Positions 11,959 through 25,384 are shown, counted from the stretch's first letter. The stretch is 64,000 bases of DNA from Syngnathus acus (GCF_901709675.1 NC_051098.1:4724000-4787999); one strand, 5' to 3'. The notes: generated from the sequence alone by a model not told the origin. Numbers and translations are program-made.

Positions 11959-14900
11959 TCATCCAGGCGGTTCAAGTGTCATGGCAGCAGCATGGACTGT
12001 GAATGCTGCTATGCTAATTTGTCGTTTAACTTCATTCCAAGCCTTCTCTTGGTTCGCTGAGCGCTCAATGTCAAACAATGCGTCGTAGATCCCGGGGAAA
12101 GACTCTCCTGCATATTTATTATGGCTGCTTGGAGCAAATACCACATGCCTGGAAAACAGGTGGGATTAGCGAGCATCAAAATACAGATTGTCAATGAGTG
12201 AGCGTGAAGGGCAGGCAGTTCAGTTTGTGTGTAATACCTGTAGAATGGTCTTCCAGGTAAACCCTGGGGGTCTATAAAGGCTCTCTCCAGATACATGAGC
12301 TGATCGTTCATTCTACGTATCTGCAGAGGACTGATAAGAACATACATCTGAGTGTAAATGAAAACTGTCGGACCTTTACTCACTTGAGAGCCCAACTTTC
12401 TCAAGTGTTCTCACTGACATTTTAGTCAACATGACGAACAAAATGTCTTCTTACTCTGCTCTGTTGACATGTTGTAGGCGCTCGTGGAACTCCCTTGCTG
12501 CAATGGTAAAATTTTCAACTGCTGAAAACAAGGAGTCTGGGGGAAAAATAAGGAAAACAACCTGATTATAACAAATATGATTTGGAGCAATGTTTATTGA
12601 TTTATGGCTTACCAAAAGACACCTTGTATGTCTGCATCTCCTTGGGGTGTGTTTGTGCGATCTCTGCAATGCTGTGTGCGTACTTGTCGAGGGAGATGGC
12701 ATACTGGTTGGCATCCAGAGGGATGATTTGGGAATCCGCCAGGAGGAAGACGAGCCCGCCTCTCACTTGAGCCACAGCCCGAAGCCTCGTGAAGGAAGGG
12801 TCATAAAACTTCTCCACAAGCTCGAATGTTTCATAAACCGTGTGATAGACAGGATAATTGCTGTATCGCTCCATTTTCTACGCACACACACGCGCACACA
12901 CACAAAATACAATACAACTTATATAGATGTGGTCAATGTCATGTGCAATGTCCCAAATACCCAAAGGGAACGGACCAAAGCCAGTGTGTGGAATAATTTT
13001 TTTCAGTGTTATAAATATAAATATGAATTGCATCGAAAATACTCCCAAATTTACAAAGTATATTCTAGTAAAGAGAATTTTACCCTGTTCTTGGTGTATC
13101 TTGCTCTGCCCGCTGCAATTCCCAGACGAACATAATAGGCTTCGAAATCACTTCCTGAGCCCAGCTTGCTGATCCTACACAAGAGCACATAGTGGACCGA
13201 TAGGTACCCTTCATTGTTTTGATTGATGAGAACAATGCCAAAGATGACATGGAAATATTTAATAAACTAATAAGTACTGTGAAGCAACCTACCGAGGGGC
13301 ATCACGGTTATTTGTCCAGTTGTCTCTCTTGTGCCAACTTTCATACAGAGAAACTCCTTCCTCTCCTTTCTCTGGACTGGCTATCTAGTACACACATAAA
13401 TAGCAAAGTGAGAGACTGCTACCAAACATTTGTGTGTTTATATTTACCTGCTTTGTGAGGTCATATACTAGCGTGTGCAGAGATGGTGTACAGTCAACCC
13501 TGAGCGTGTACATACCTTGAAAAGACAAATGCACAAGTCACCTTCAAAGCAGTCTGTATACTGTAAAATATTTGCACTCACCCTCTATGCCAGAGTCGGC
13601 ATTAATGTAGGCCACGGCTCTCTCCTGAAGTAGTTTGGCATTGTCCTATTAACAAATATGGAGTAAACACATATGTTGATTATATTGTGAGCGGAGCTGT
13701 GCTGCTCATTGCAAACAGTAATAATAAGAAATTCTACCTCTGCCCATTCTGTGGAGCCCAGCAATCCAAATTCCTCAGCATCCCAGCTGGCAAATATTAT
13801 TGTTCGTCTTGGCCTCCACCCTGCACGCAAACATTTTCATCTTGATTGATTACTGGCAGAACGCTTGACACAACGGCAACTGTAAGTACCCTTTCTGAGA
13901 AGCTTGCCAGCGCTGCGGACAGTTTCATGGACCAAAGCAGCTCCCGACATGGGATCGATTCCTCCAAAAACCCAAGCGTCACGGTGTCCGCCCAGAATCA
14001 CACATCTGTCTAGTCCAACACATGCCACAAATATTATCACAGCATGCTTTGATCAAAATATTGACTTTTTAAAAACCGAAGTCACTAAAAGAGTGGGTAC
14101 AATTTGGTTTTAAGTCCAAGTTACTACATATGGTTCCTTCCCCTTCAAACAGTTACCAAAATTCCAATGTGTATCAGTGAATGTGTAGCTATGCCCTACT
14201 ATCCATAAATAATTCCAAACTCCACATCAACAGCAAGAGCGTGTTCAAGTGTATTGCAGCAAGCGTTGGTTCATCTGAACTCATTTTTCTTCATGGTGTG
14301 CAAATAATTGTAAAGTTCTGTAAAAATGATTCATGGGGTTGGTATTTTTGTACCTGGCTCTAGAGCTCCTCTTATCCTTCCAATGACATTGTAGATCCTT
14401 GTCACCTGATTATTAGTGTAGATGTTCATGCGCACTAACCTAGAACGAGCACATTTACGAGAAGAATGTGATTTTACCAGAAAAATAAAATAAAATTTAC
14501 ATCATGAGCTTTTCACTTCTCAATTCAATTTAGTACACATTATTTCTTGCTCGTGGTCTAACAACCACGTGAGAATGGATGCTTCTTCCAAACAAGACCT
14601 CCTTTGTGCTGTATTTGGCAACATGCCACTAGCTCTAGCCAGAATCCAAACAAAAACAGCAACAAAGGAAAAATCCAAAGAGCGGAGTAAGACAACAGGA
14701 TGTCCCTGTGAATAAATGGACACAAACCATTCCAAGAACTTACTGGCTCTTGAAGTCATCTGTAAAGCCTGGGCCGATTTTGTAGGAAACATTTAAAGCT
14801 CCTTTCCAGTTGTTTGGAGAAATTTGTCCCCCCATATTCCTGTGAAGTGGGTCATCAATTAATTTCATCAATGCGCATGATTAACTTCGAGGCAAACGAG

Positions 14901-15881
14901 TGAAATAACTTACTTGAGAAGATGAAATGCATCATGGTAGCCAATGGGATGCACAGGGATGCTGGGAAGTCCCACTCCATCTTCAGGACGGGATCTGTAG
15001 GTATATTCTGCAGGAGATTAGACAGCAGTAAAAAGTTCAGGCTTGACTGTTAGGAAACAAAAACAAAACATATAAATACACACACACACCTTTAGCAGGA
15101 TATCCCGGTGTGAGAGAATCTCCTGCTCCATTCAGGTTCATAACGTTTCCTCTCTGAGCTCCACCACCCGGAAGGTTCCAGCCTTCAGGATATGGCTACC
15201 CAAACCAAAGATTGAAGGAGTTCATATAATGCACATCATTCAAGGCAGAATATTTTTCTCAATGTTTTGTTCAATGTTTTTAATGCAGCCTAGAGCCTGA
15301 AAAGCAAAGTTAGCCGCTATAAAGTCAAAATGTGTTTTCACTCATGGAGGAATGACTTTATCTCCAAGTCGCCAAATTTTTTCAAATTCTTGTGCAGAAC
15401 CATGAATATAGTGCATGCACACTGGGAAACATTCATTCACCCAGTCACCACTTTAACATTTACTTATTACATTTATTTATAACAGAGAAGTATGTCAGTT
15501 ATTAGACGCTAGCTCTGATAATGCTATTAGCTAATGCACCAATATGATGACAGATATATTGAATGTGTCATCTAACAAAGACACTTGGTTGTAATTTTCC
15601 CACTTATACTTAAGGATTTATACACAAGCAAATAATAAAATAAATTGTGCATACATCCACTTAGAGACACTAAAATATTCACCTGAATATACTAATTCAG
15701 ACCATCGACTGCACTGCATTGACTCGTACAAATTACCTTGACTCCATCTGCACTGTAATCAGCTGGATCGGAGAACAAAATAAGTCCCTTTGCGCCTGCC
15801 AGCATCGCATTCTTCACCTGATGAAGGCAACAGACAGCAAATCCACAGAATTAAGTCATCCAATCAAAAGGTACCACTCCC

Positions 15882-15963
<82 letters not shown>

Positions 15964-17485
15964 CGCACGGACACACATGCGCTGTACAAGTTTTTAATGA
16001 GTGCTTTCATCACAATCCCAAAAGCTGAAATTTACTTCTCAATATTTTTAATTGATAAATGAACTATTTCGAAATCTGACCTGCACAACAGCCTGTATAA
16101 AAGTGAAGTGCAGAGTGTGTGTATTTCCTACTTTGTTGCCCCGGAATATCTTCCCGTATCTGACAATGACAATTTTGCCAGTCACATTAATTCCCATCTG
16201 CCTCTCCAACTGGGAAAAGTCTTCGGTGCGGCCGTAGTTGACGTACACCAATTCCCCCTGGGCAGAATAAATGCAAGTGTTTGTTGTATTAGCATGGTAA
16301 CATGAATGATATCTTCTTGTTTGTGTGTTTGCACCTCAGGCTGTCCTTTAGCAGAGAAGGCACTGTAGGGAGGCACAATGTTGGCGACGTCTTCATAACT
16401 CTCAGGACTGGGCTCAGCCAAGGAGGTGTTGAAAACCTTTAAAACAGATCGAATCAGGTGAAAATATATATAAAAATTAAAAAAATAAGAGTAACAAAAA
16501 ACTTTTAGTATTAGTACTCTGCAAGGGCTAAATTTGGAACACATTTTTCTTAGTTGGGAACTGAAAAGGAGTGTCTACACGACTGCATATTACCTCATTG
16601 CCTCGTGCGTCAACTATTGCAATGTAATTGGGCTGCGATACATTTGGGTAGGACAGCAGGACGTCATACGGCACCATCTCTACTGAGTCCAAGCCAAATT
16701 CCTGCCACTCTGTTTGAATCTGTTCCGCATATTTCAGGTTCTGCTCTGTGCCTGACAGGTGGGGGAGACGTGTAAATTTCCTTGAAAAGGGGAAAAAGTG
16801 CTTAATCACAATTGCCTTGGAATAATCACCGACAGGATGACATGATCTTACCTGAGGTGCTCTCTGATCTTGCTAGGATGCATTTCATCCAGAAACTCCC
16901 TCATATATTGACTGGAGGCACTGCTTGCATAGTTTGGGTGGGTGGGTTTTGCTAACCAGCCTGCAGCGTATACATAATACATGGCAGTCGGTACATACAT
17001 TCATTCAAAGTGTCGCAAATGCCTTGAGAACAAATTAACTCTCAAGCTTCTGAGAAGTGTCGTGAAAGTCTTCCTTGCAATGCAGTAGCCGAGCACCATT
17101 ATGTTGCCTCAAGATTGAACATTGTGATTTTTTTAGACCATGGCGAGCTTTAATATGTGCCACATGGGTAAACACCTAGGGCGGCAACACCAACATGAGT
17201 TTTAAAAAAAGTGTCTGAAGGCGTCAAATTAAATTGTGCCGCATAAATGACTCAAACTCATACATCAGACTGAGATTCTGTACAAATGTCTACGCAGCAA
17301 TTGTGAAATGTATCGAAGAGGTCAAAGCGCGTACACGCTCCTCTCTTCTTCTGCAATTTCGAGTAGTGATTCAATATCCGTCCACATATGCAAAAATGTC
17401 TCGTTTTGTCCATAGAACGTCTAAATAGCACGCGCGCCCTTTACAATAAAAGTTCTAAATTGCTCTCGCACAGCGTGTGCACATC

Positions 17486-17526
<41 letters not shown>

Positions 17527-17635
17527 CTGTGTTCGCGACTTCGCGTGACTCACCTACGATAAAACCCAAACAAAACAAAGCTGCCACGGCCGAAATCCAC
17601 CAGATATAGCGAATGGATCTACTACGTTTCGTCAT
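11959..17635 (-). CDS. naalad2: NAALAD2/FOLH1-type glutamate carboxypeptidase (M28 family), complete
   Basis: About 19-20 exons run from the start codon at 17,635-17,633 to the stop at 11,961-11,959. Exon 1 (17,554-17,635) encodes a short basic cytoplasmic tail then a membrane segment ([17 protein letters not shown]), as in type II GCPII proteins. Recognisable exons include [15 protein letters not shown] (about 16,600-16,780), [12 protein letters not shown] (16,135-16,260), GYPAK (about 15,110), [19 protein letters not shown] (13,890-14,010), [15 protein letters not shown] (13,740-13,820), YINADSG (about 13,600), [11 protein letters not shown] (12,610-12,875) and [20 protein letters not shown] (11,959-12,148). 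The zinc ligands and catalytic pair of the family are present: H and D in [15 protein letters not shown] in DAEEFG, D in NADSG, H in VYHTVYE. The enzyme cleaves C-terminal glutamate from NAAG or folyl-polyglutamate outside the cell. Choice between naalad2 and folh1 is tentative; ASWDAEEFG and KNAMLAGA slightly favour naalad2. Confidence 0.88.
15879..15962. repeat. (C)n(CA)n microsatellite in naalad2 intron
   Basis: A poly-C run is followed by CA repeats broken by a short CG-rich stretch. This is simple sequence; the proline- and histidine-rich reading frames here are artefacts. Confidence 0.95.
17489..17523. repeat. poly-T tract beside naalad2 exon 1
   Basis: About 35 T in a row lie in intron 1, some 30 bp past the exon 1 donor. 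The second copy keeps only about 14 T at 32,345-32,358. Confidence 0.9.
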
Positions 17636-17832
17636 GTTGTCCCACGCTGCACCGTGCACAAGCTTCCGACAATCCAGACAAGTGCCTCATACATCCGCGG
17701 TCAATGCTCGACTCCAATTTGAACAAATGAAGAGGTGTGGCGATGTCAGTCCAGTTTTTCGTCACATACAGAAAATCCCATCAACACAACGAACGAGGCT
17801 CGCGCTTGATTTTTTTTTTTTTTTTTTTTTTT

Positions 17833-18832
17833 TCTCCTATAGGCTTTGCCAGCAGTGTTCGGGATCGTTTCAACAAGTTAGAGAGACTTAAGTCAGCATA
17901 AGCATAAAAAGATTAAATTGATTTGTTTCTACACACAACCAAGGCTTGACATTAACTTTTTTGCTCACCAGCCATTTGCGGGGCCGTTGGATCAGTCCCC
18001 GGGGTAGGACGTTCGTGTAACATCTCACCAAAGTAATTGCAAATGTATGCAGTCACAATAATTCCAAACAGCTCTGTTAACTTTGGATCTAAATTGACAA
18101 AAGGCGCCCATTCAACAGTAGTAGACATGAATCACAACTTCTCTGTAATGTATGCGATTCATGAAGTTGTATTTCTTTCAGACCCGGATAACACGCTTGA
18201 GCCACCCCAGCTGTGTAGCGGCAGTGGAGGTGGTCTTTTATGTCATGGACTGGACCGTGAAAGGGAGAGGGGGATCTGTGTGCTTGCAGGAATGCGGGGC
18301 AGTAACTCTCATTCCCCAATGTGTTGTTTATATACTGCATAGCTATTGAGGGGACCCCCCCTCTCTCTCTTTCAACCTGCCACCACGATGATGGGCTAAT
18401 ACTGTGTTTTATTTTTAACTTATTGATATTGTTAGGTAATTGTTTACTGATTTTCCTGAATATCTTTTGATTTTTATATATAAAAAAATAATTCGTACAC
18501 AGGTCACCTGATTTGGATGTAAATATTGTACCCTCACTTATTGAATGTCTTGTGCTTCACTGAGGATGTTGGTCATTGTTGGAGCCAACTACTGTGATCA
18601 AGCATTGATTGAAGCACTTTTTAAATATACGTCACCCGGGGTGTACCACCCGGGGTTTCATCAAATACCCCCAGGAACAGAAGTATTTTTGACCCCCTTT
18701 TGAGAACCACTGCACTCGTACTTGTAGAATATTGACTTGAGCGGGTGGACGGCGCCCTCTTGTGGCCATCAAGGAGTGACACTAATGATGGTCGGCGTTT
18801 TCTGTATCTCCCTCCCTCACTCTCAAGTAGTA
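17833..18832. repeat. nox4 upstream block, displaced first copy
   Basis: About 1 kb matches 49,338-50,340, the DNA immediately upstream of nox4 exon 1, with only scattered substitutions. Shared marks include 'tttctcctataggctttgcc' at one end and 'gatggtcggcgttttctgt' near the other. A 101-codon frame runs through both copies (18,037 and 49,544), but I recognise no protein in it and treat it as noncoding flank. Its position after naalad2 marks the end of the first duplicated unit. Confidence 0.85.
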
Positions 18833-19177
18833 CATATCATGTATCAGTATTGAGATGATTTGCCATCACAATAGGCAGTGAAATTGATACAATATTGATT
18901 CTCAACTGGTGGCCCTGTTCTGGGTTAGGGTTAGGGTGAGTGAAAAATTTGCATCTGACGCTCTTATTATTGTAAATGGCTATTTTCAAATGTGGATTTG
19001 TTTTCGACGATGAAGCCGAGAAAAGTCAAGCCGAACGCGTGGAGGTGCACTCAGGCACAAACACAATAAGTTCACGGACTGCATGGTGACTAAGAATATT
19101 AAAGATGTGGACCCAACTATGCATACTTGGGTGTGATAGGAGCTCGATCTGCATTTAGAAACTTGTTGCAATGTTAC
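18833..19177. other. Intergenic stretch at the duplication boundary
   Basis: This is unique sequence right after the end of the duplicated block. It contains a short GGGTTAGGGTTAGGG at about 18,924, two to three telomere-like units. I see no gene here. Confidence 0.5.
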
Positions 19178-19400
19178 TGTCACGACTCGTCCGTCTCTGG
19201 ACTATGTTGTCATCGTTTATGTTCGCGTCTCTGTGTACTCGCCCCTCCCCTCCTGTGTCTACTCACAATCTGTGTAATAAAATAAAAATGAAAATGTCGT
19301 GTATTCTCTAGTCTAGTCTCTTGGTCTTTGTCTCTGTTACTTTCTGTTAGTCTGTCGGTTCCCCCTGTCACTCTGCCCCCACAGTTTACGTTGGTCTTTA
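19178..19400 (+). mobile_element. LTR-like fragment related to the LTR at 33,212-33,625
   Basis: It begins TGTCACGACTCGTCC and shares 'tgtactcgcccctcccctcctgtg' in pieces with the reverse complement of the 33.5-kb LTR. It lacks a clear CA-type end and internal coding sequence, so it is a truncated or solo fragment. Confidence 0.5.
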
Positions 19401-19590
19401 AAGACTGCAAACCTTTGCTTGGTTCTTCTGACTATGTATCTGAAATGTAGATAATGAATTTTAGACAGTGCTGATAGTCTTTGCTTTCGTCAGTCATTAA
19501 AAAATAACAAATTATTGCAGCCTAGAGTAACTTATGGAGAATTTGGTGGTAATTGGGACATGCAAACGTGAAAATTGATGATGAAAAGAT

Positions 19591-19924
19591 CCATCCATTT
19601 TCTGTACCGCTTAGTTCCCCCAGGGGTCGCGGGTGTGCTGGAGCCGATCCCAGCCGTCATCGGGGGGCACCCTGAACCGGTTGCCAGCCAATCGCAGGGC
19701 ACACAGAGACATACAACCATTCGCACTCGCACCTAGGGACAATATGGAGTGCTCAATCGGCCTACCAAGCATGTTTTAGGGATGCGGGAGGAAACCGGAG
19801 TACCCGGAGAAAACCCCGGGGAGAACATGCAAAACTCCACACGGGGAGGGCCGGAGGTGGAATCGAACCCGCACCCTCCTAACTGTGAGGCGGACGTGCT
19901 ACCCTGTGCACCACCGAGCCGCCC
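19591..19924 (-). mobile_element. tRNA-derived SINE, full length, 12-bp TSD
   Basis: Read on the - strand, it has a tRNA-like head with a B-box-like GGTTCGATTCC, a conserved body ('gtttgcatgttctccccgg', 'ctgcgattggctggcaaccg') and a GGATGGATC tail. The direct repeat TGATGAAAAGAT flanks it at 19,579-19,590 and 19,925-19,936. A relative lies at 54,436-55,040. Confidence 0.9.
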
Positions 19925-19936
19925 TGATGAAAAGAT

Positions 19937-20596
19937 GATAATGAAATATTTTACCTTCCAAGGTGCTGATGGCTTTAAACGATAAATCCACTGGAGCCCC
20001 AAACGTCATCTCTCATCTGTGATCAAACAGTCACAACATGGTTCATCAAAATAGTAGTTCAAAACGAGGCTTCGGAACAGATTCCATGTGCTTTATTGAG
20101 TGTTTTTACGTGTGAAGACTGCTGATATGGGATTTTAATTCAATTAATTCTAATTAAATAATGAATAAGCTACTCTAGAGCAGCATTCCCCAACCTTTTC
20201 TTTTGACACAGGTGTCAGACAAATTTTAACAGGTGACGTCAGTGCCTCCCCAGTCATGAGCCTCACCGCACGTCACTGTTCAAAAACGTTCTTGCTATAA
20301 GTGTAGAAGACCGACGTTTACCTGAAGTAGTCAACAATCTGTTTCCATGGTAACCTGTAGTTTGCTGCATTCATTCCCCGCCTTAGAGTCGCGTTGCGAA
20401 ATATATGCACACGAACCGTTGGTGGGGAAAAAAGAATGAAAATGTAACTCTATTTGATGTATCAAGTGGAGGTTTTCGTGACTTTTTTCAGTGAGAATAA
20501 GGTTGGTTGGATTCTTAATGTTTAAGAATACATCACCAGACATTCCCCGCCTCACGTTTTTAAGGCTGGCTGTTCGCGGTAAAACAAGCGCGACAT
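19937..20596. other. Intergenic sequence before the second numa1
   Basis: No gene was recognised. Near 20,180 there is 'cattccccaaccttttc', a motif often seen at hAT MITE ends. From about 20,597 the sequence aligns to the start of the window. Confidence 0.5.
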
Positions 20597-23500
20597 TCAT
20601 TCACTTCCGGCCTTCTATCCAATCAATGTTCTTCATATTGAGACGCCTTGCCCATGCGAATAATGATTGGTTGATTAAATCTTGATCTGCGTGTTTTAAA
20701 ACGGGTGACCTCACACCAGTACCTGTCGTCAGAATTAGTCTATGCTGAGTCGAACTTGCGGTAAGTCGGCTGTAACAACAGCATTTCTTCGGCACGTACG
20801 GTACTGTTGAACGGAGATTTTTACGTTTATCATTGCTAACACTTCTATCGTGGATTTATGCCTGTGCGATTTCTTTCGAGACACCCAGTGTAAATATTGC
20901 ATTTTCCTCCCAGCAGGGTTGAAAGGGTAAGTCGAAATGGCACTCATGAATCTGGGCGTTAAGGCGCTACTTGGCTGGGTAAGTTAACGCCACCGTGGCT
21001 CGTAGTATTTTAAGTTTTGACCTAACTTCGTCCATGCTGTGTTTGCAGATAAGTACTCTCACGTTGCCCCACCGAGCGATCAAAAACATCGAAGAGTTAC
21101 AGAATGGGGAGTTGCTGCTTCATGTTGTATATCAAATGTGAGGACTGTACATTAACAATGACGTTTATTCAAGACAGCCTCGATTGTTTACTCTTGTTTT
21201 CCCTACTTCTTACTTTTATCCTGCTTTCTTTTTTCCACCACAGGAAAAAGGAACAACCTCCTTCAATAACATCACCGAGAGAACGTTTTAAAGCCATTGC
21301 AGAATTTGTGGAGAGTGAGTTTCTGACGTAAATGTCTGGGCTTGTTTTTTTCCCCCCCCCCCTCGGATACGTATTGTTCTACTCAGTACATACTTTGATC
21401 AGAATAGGGAGGCAGACCGAAAGAAATAGGCAGGTCGGTAAAGTGTGTCACATTACTTTGGGTGTTGCCCAACCCTTAATAAGCCACTTGCACATCCAAT
21501 CTGCGCATGCGTAAGAATCAAGCGTTCAAATATGGCTATTAAACAATAATCAGTTTTGTATCATACTTTATATGCAAGCACTTGGCTTTGAGTCTGAAAT
21601 GAAAAATCGAAAGGTGCACGAGAGAATGTTTTAAAGCCATTGCAGAATTTGTGGAGTGAGTTTCTGACACACTACGTCTGGGCTTGTTTTTTTTCCCTCG
21701 TGTTACGTATTCTATTCAGTACATTCCAATGGTGCACTTTGTGCGGTGTTTAACTGCTTTAATAAATTTTTTAGTCTCGAACATTAGTGTACAAAAAACA
21801 CCATTGCAAAGCATTGTCAAGCTACGTTTAGTTTCATTCTTCACAATTTCTTTTTCAGTTGCACCTTCTGATAGAACACTGTTTTAATGTCTCATCTCTT
21901 ATGTGAAAAACATTATTTCAACTTAATGTTTTGTGGTTGGACAGAGGTTTGCAGATTCAGCGCGACCCAAAGTTGTTCATTATCCTGGGACAACATAAAT
22001 AATGGAATCAACTTGACTTCGGAAATAGCAAAGGTACACAAAGTTGTTTTGCATCATATGTACATAGTATAAGTTATATTGTGGCACACCAATATTGTCT
22101 TTGTCCTTTGTCACCTGTGTTATGACTCACTAGTTGGCAGTCAGAGATTAAAAATGTGCTTCTGCCACAATAATCTTGACGTCTTTCATTGTTCTTAGTA
22201 GGTGTTCGAATAAACTGTCTCCTGAACATAGTGGTCAAGAACAATGACATCCTTCTATTGTTTTATACACAAGGTAATGGGAAATGTCTGGCCTGCTCTT
22301 TTTAGGTGCTGTTGTTGCTGGTTTACCATGACATGATGAGTGAACGGTGCACACTTAAAACCTTGGACTGTGAGGTGGAGGTAAGCGGGCACAATTGTTT
22401 TTGCTGAAACTATGAAAATACGATGCTGTTTTAATGTTTTCTTTTCATTCTGCGCCATTGTAACAATATTTCCATTCCTGCTTGTCAGAGGGAGATTGCA
22501 AATCTGACTGTTTCTTACGTGATGGAGAATGAGGGCAGAGTTTATCTGAGTAGTAGTCTTGATGCCTACTTGGCAAGGCAATGTGAGTCTCGTATCCATT
22601 CCTGCATTTGACTCGTGGGTGTGCTTTCAGGTTTTTGAATGCTCATTGGAATGCTTGACTTAATCCTTCAGATTTGCCTGTGACTCCTGAAATATTCGCT
22701 AGAACGACAAGCACCTCTACTTCCAGTTTATCGACAGCCTCTACACTCTCCGATGAAGACTCCCCGGTGTTCCATCGCACAAAGAAATCACCTTGTCGAT
22801 ATGCACACTGTGGCATCATCTTCTTCCAGGTATCATTAACTAATGTTAATTATATATTGCTGGCATTGGTCCTACTTTTGGTCAATGTTTTGAACTTTTT
22901 AGGATGCTTGGAGCTTGGCCATTTGTTGTTTACAAAACATCTCATGAGTTTGACTCAAATACTTAACTGTACAAAAGAAAAAGACCTTGACACCTATGTG
23001 AGTTAATTAGATTTAAAGCATTAGGTATTTATTCATTTTGCTTGAATATTTATTTCCACAGCAAATCTCCTCTTCAAGATATAATGAACACTCCCAAATT
23101 CCAGTTGAGGAAGATTCAGCGGGAGATTATCAGAGAGCGAGATTATAGGGATGGACTGGAGAAGGAGCTCGCTGGAAAAATTAGCCTTATTGCACAAAGA
23201 GGTACTCAATTTACGTTTTTGTGTTGTATTTATGATGATTGATAAGTGATATAGAAAATAAAAAGTGCACACAGATTATATTGTATGCCTTGAATGTTTT
23301 TGTTTCATTTTCATTACGTTTTCTTTAGAATCTCACATCAACCAGCTGCAGTATCGTCTGGACAAGATGAAAGGGGAACAAACTGCTAATGAGCTCAGCA
23401 CCAGGGAACAAATCCATGACCTTGAGATGAAGAATAACTCGTAAAACCAACTCTCCTCTCTGTATTCCCCCTCCCCATAAATGGGCTGTCATTCACCATT

Positions 23501-23919
23501 CCCACATTTCTTTCTTTCAGGTTACAACTGCGACTCAACGAGCTTCTAAAAGAAAACAAAGAGGCTAAAAGTTCCTTTTTGTTGATGGAGCGAAAAGTGA
23601 ATGAAGTTGAAGAGGAAAACGGCGTCCTCTCTTCACAGGTATGAGCACTTGCTCAAAGCTTGTGAGAGGCACTCTGTTCTCGACTACATTTTGTAAAATG
23701 TCAATGTATAAAATAACCCTTGGCTATTGGTCACATTGGAATGTATTTCCTCAGATGCGGACATTGCATGCGCAGCTGTCCATGTGTCGAGCGGAAGTTG
23801 TCAGGCTGACAGAAAGCCAAGCATCTCTTCTAGAGGAGTGGAGAGCCAAAGAGGTCTACTTCAACGCTGAACTCAGTCAAGCCGCTTCACAAAAGGTAGG
23901 GGTGTTTTGTTTTATATTA

Positions 23920-24792
23920 CAGGGATGAGAATCTTCCGCGGATCCGCGGATTTCCGCGTTTTTTTCCGTCGGGAGTATCATTTTCGTGAATCGTGTAGAT
24001 CCGTTGAGAAAATTGTTTTTATATATGGGGGGGGGGCAGCAGTATTGCGACAACAGCCGCCTTATTTTTGGCAGCATTTTGGCGCTACTTTCGACGCATC
24101 ATTTGCCTACTCATTTGCCTAATTAGCAAACGTTTTAGCCAGCATGGCGAAAGTTTTAGAGAAAAAAAGACGAGGATCGTGCCAGGGAAATAGACAAGTC
24201 GAACGGGATCAGGAACTGCTTCAGATGGGCATGGCTCGAGAGCAGCGTCCATCTTACAACTCGGAACACAGTCCGTAACCACCTACCTGACGGAACATAT
24301 CCGTAAGTTAGATGTCCCGGGGAAGGTTTTGTGCATTCTTTGTCAAGATGTGATAAGCTGTGGTGGTTGCGGCGCTTCGAACATTAAGGAGCACATCAAA
24401 ACAAAAAAGCACAAGGTACGTTTTACTTTTACAGCATGTGGGTAACATGATGTTACACGCTAGTTAATGTTAGGCTATTGTCATGATATCGTTAAAGAAT
24501 AAATCTTCAATGATAGATGGATGGATGGATGTTGCAAAAAATTAACAGTTTTCATCAAAGCAAAAACTCCAGAATTGATTGTCATTTTGATGTATTATAT
24601 TCACCTTGGTAGCCCACCAAGCAGGAATATTTTTTTTTAACAAAACTGTTTAAATTGAGTGATGAAATGAATGGTTTTGGGGTTGCTATACTGCCAAAAT
24701 CCAGGAGTTTCCAGGAAGCTTTGCCCCCTCCGCGGCCCCCAGACCTCGGCAACTTTTCAGTTTTTTTTTTCCATTTGCCGTTCTCATCCCTG
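23920..24792 (+). mobile_element. hAT-like element with BED-type zinc-finger remnant, in intron 11 of numa1 copy 2
   Basis: The 873-bp element has ends CAGGGATGAGAA and TTCTCATCCCTG and is flanked by ATATTA on both sides (23,914-23,919 and 24,793-24,798). The intact numa1 lacks it. Inside, a frame from ATG 24,144 and a second frame to 24,415 encode a basic leader and C-x2-C ... H-x5-H (VLCILCQD ... IKEHIKTKKHK), followed by GTACG. This looks like the BED finger of a hAT transposase. The two frames are not continuous and there is no catalytic domain. Confidence 0.78.
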
Positions 24793-24977
24793 ATATTATG
24801 ATTAGCACATGCCAAGATATTCTTTTTGGGAGAATCCATCACAGTTCGCATAGCCAATCACAATATTTAGTGAATAATTTGCAATTCCGGGTAGATTGGT
24901 TTCCAAAAAAACGTTCAGCCCCAATCACAATTGCATCAACTTTGACTTAATGTATCTTGGCCCTGAAGTCTTTATCT

Positions 24978-25384
24978 GATTTGATGGATTGAAACTTTAT
25001 TGATCCCCGGGGGTTGGGAAATTCAGGCCCCAGCAGTATCCATACCACAGAGTGGGTATATAAAAGACACAACTCAATAGGCTCCTATAAGGCTGCCACA
25101 CAACGGCACCACAAAGAAAGCCAATATGTAAGTGCGAAAGATAAAAGCCATCAAAGCAAAGCAACAAGAAAAGGAAAAAAGTAACAGCGGCCAACCAGCC
25201 CCCCTCAATACCGTAGAACACACAAAATAGCCTCCACGGGGTCCATAAACAGGTGTAAGGGCAGTCAAGTTGAACGGCGCCCAATGAACCGTGGTCGTGA
25301 ATCGGCAAAACAGGCAAACGTTTGAGCAGCGTCCTAGGCACACAGTTGGGGCACGTGCAGATAGTCACCATGGGGCAGGTCCTT
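24978..25384 (-). mobile_element. LINE-like 3' fragment inserted in intron 11 of numa1 copy 2
   Basis: The flanks 'cctgaagtctttat' and 'ccttatctaatctgtg' are adjacent in the intact copy (near 3,475-3,510), so about 400 bp was inserted. The insert starts with 'tttattgatccccgg', a form common at reversed fish LINE tails. No reverse transcriptase was recognised. Confidence 0.55.

Noticed and set aside
15719-16062. Proline/histidine-rich ORFs
   Set aside because: Translations of a poly-C and CA microsatellite.
18037-18342. 101-codon frame conserved in two places (also 49,544-49,849) as a duplicated gene
   Set aside because: Conservation follows from the recent segmental duplication of noncoding flank; no domain, no splice structure and no recognisable protein.
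18919-18940. Interstitial telomere scar
   Set aside because: Only two to three TTAGGG units; too short to argue for a fusion or break repair.
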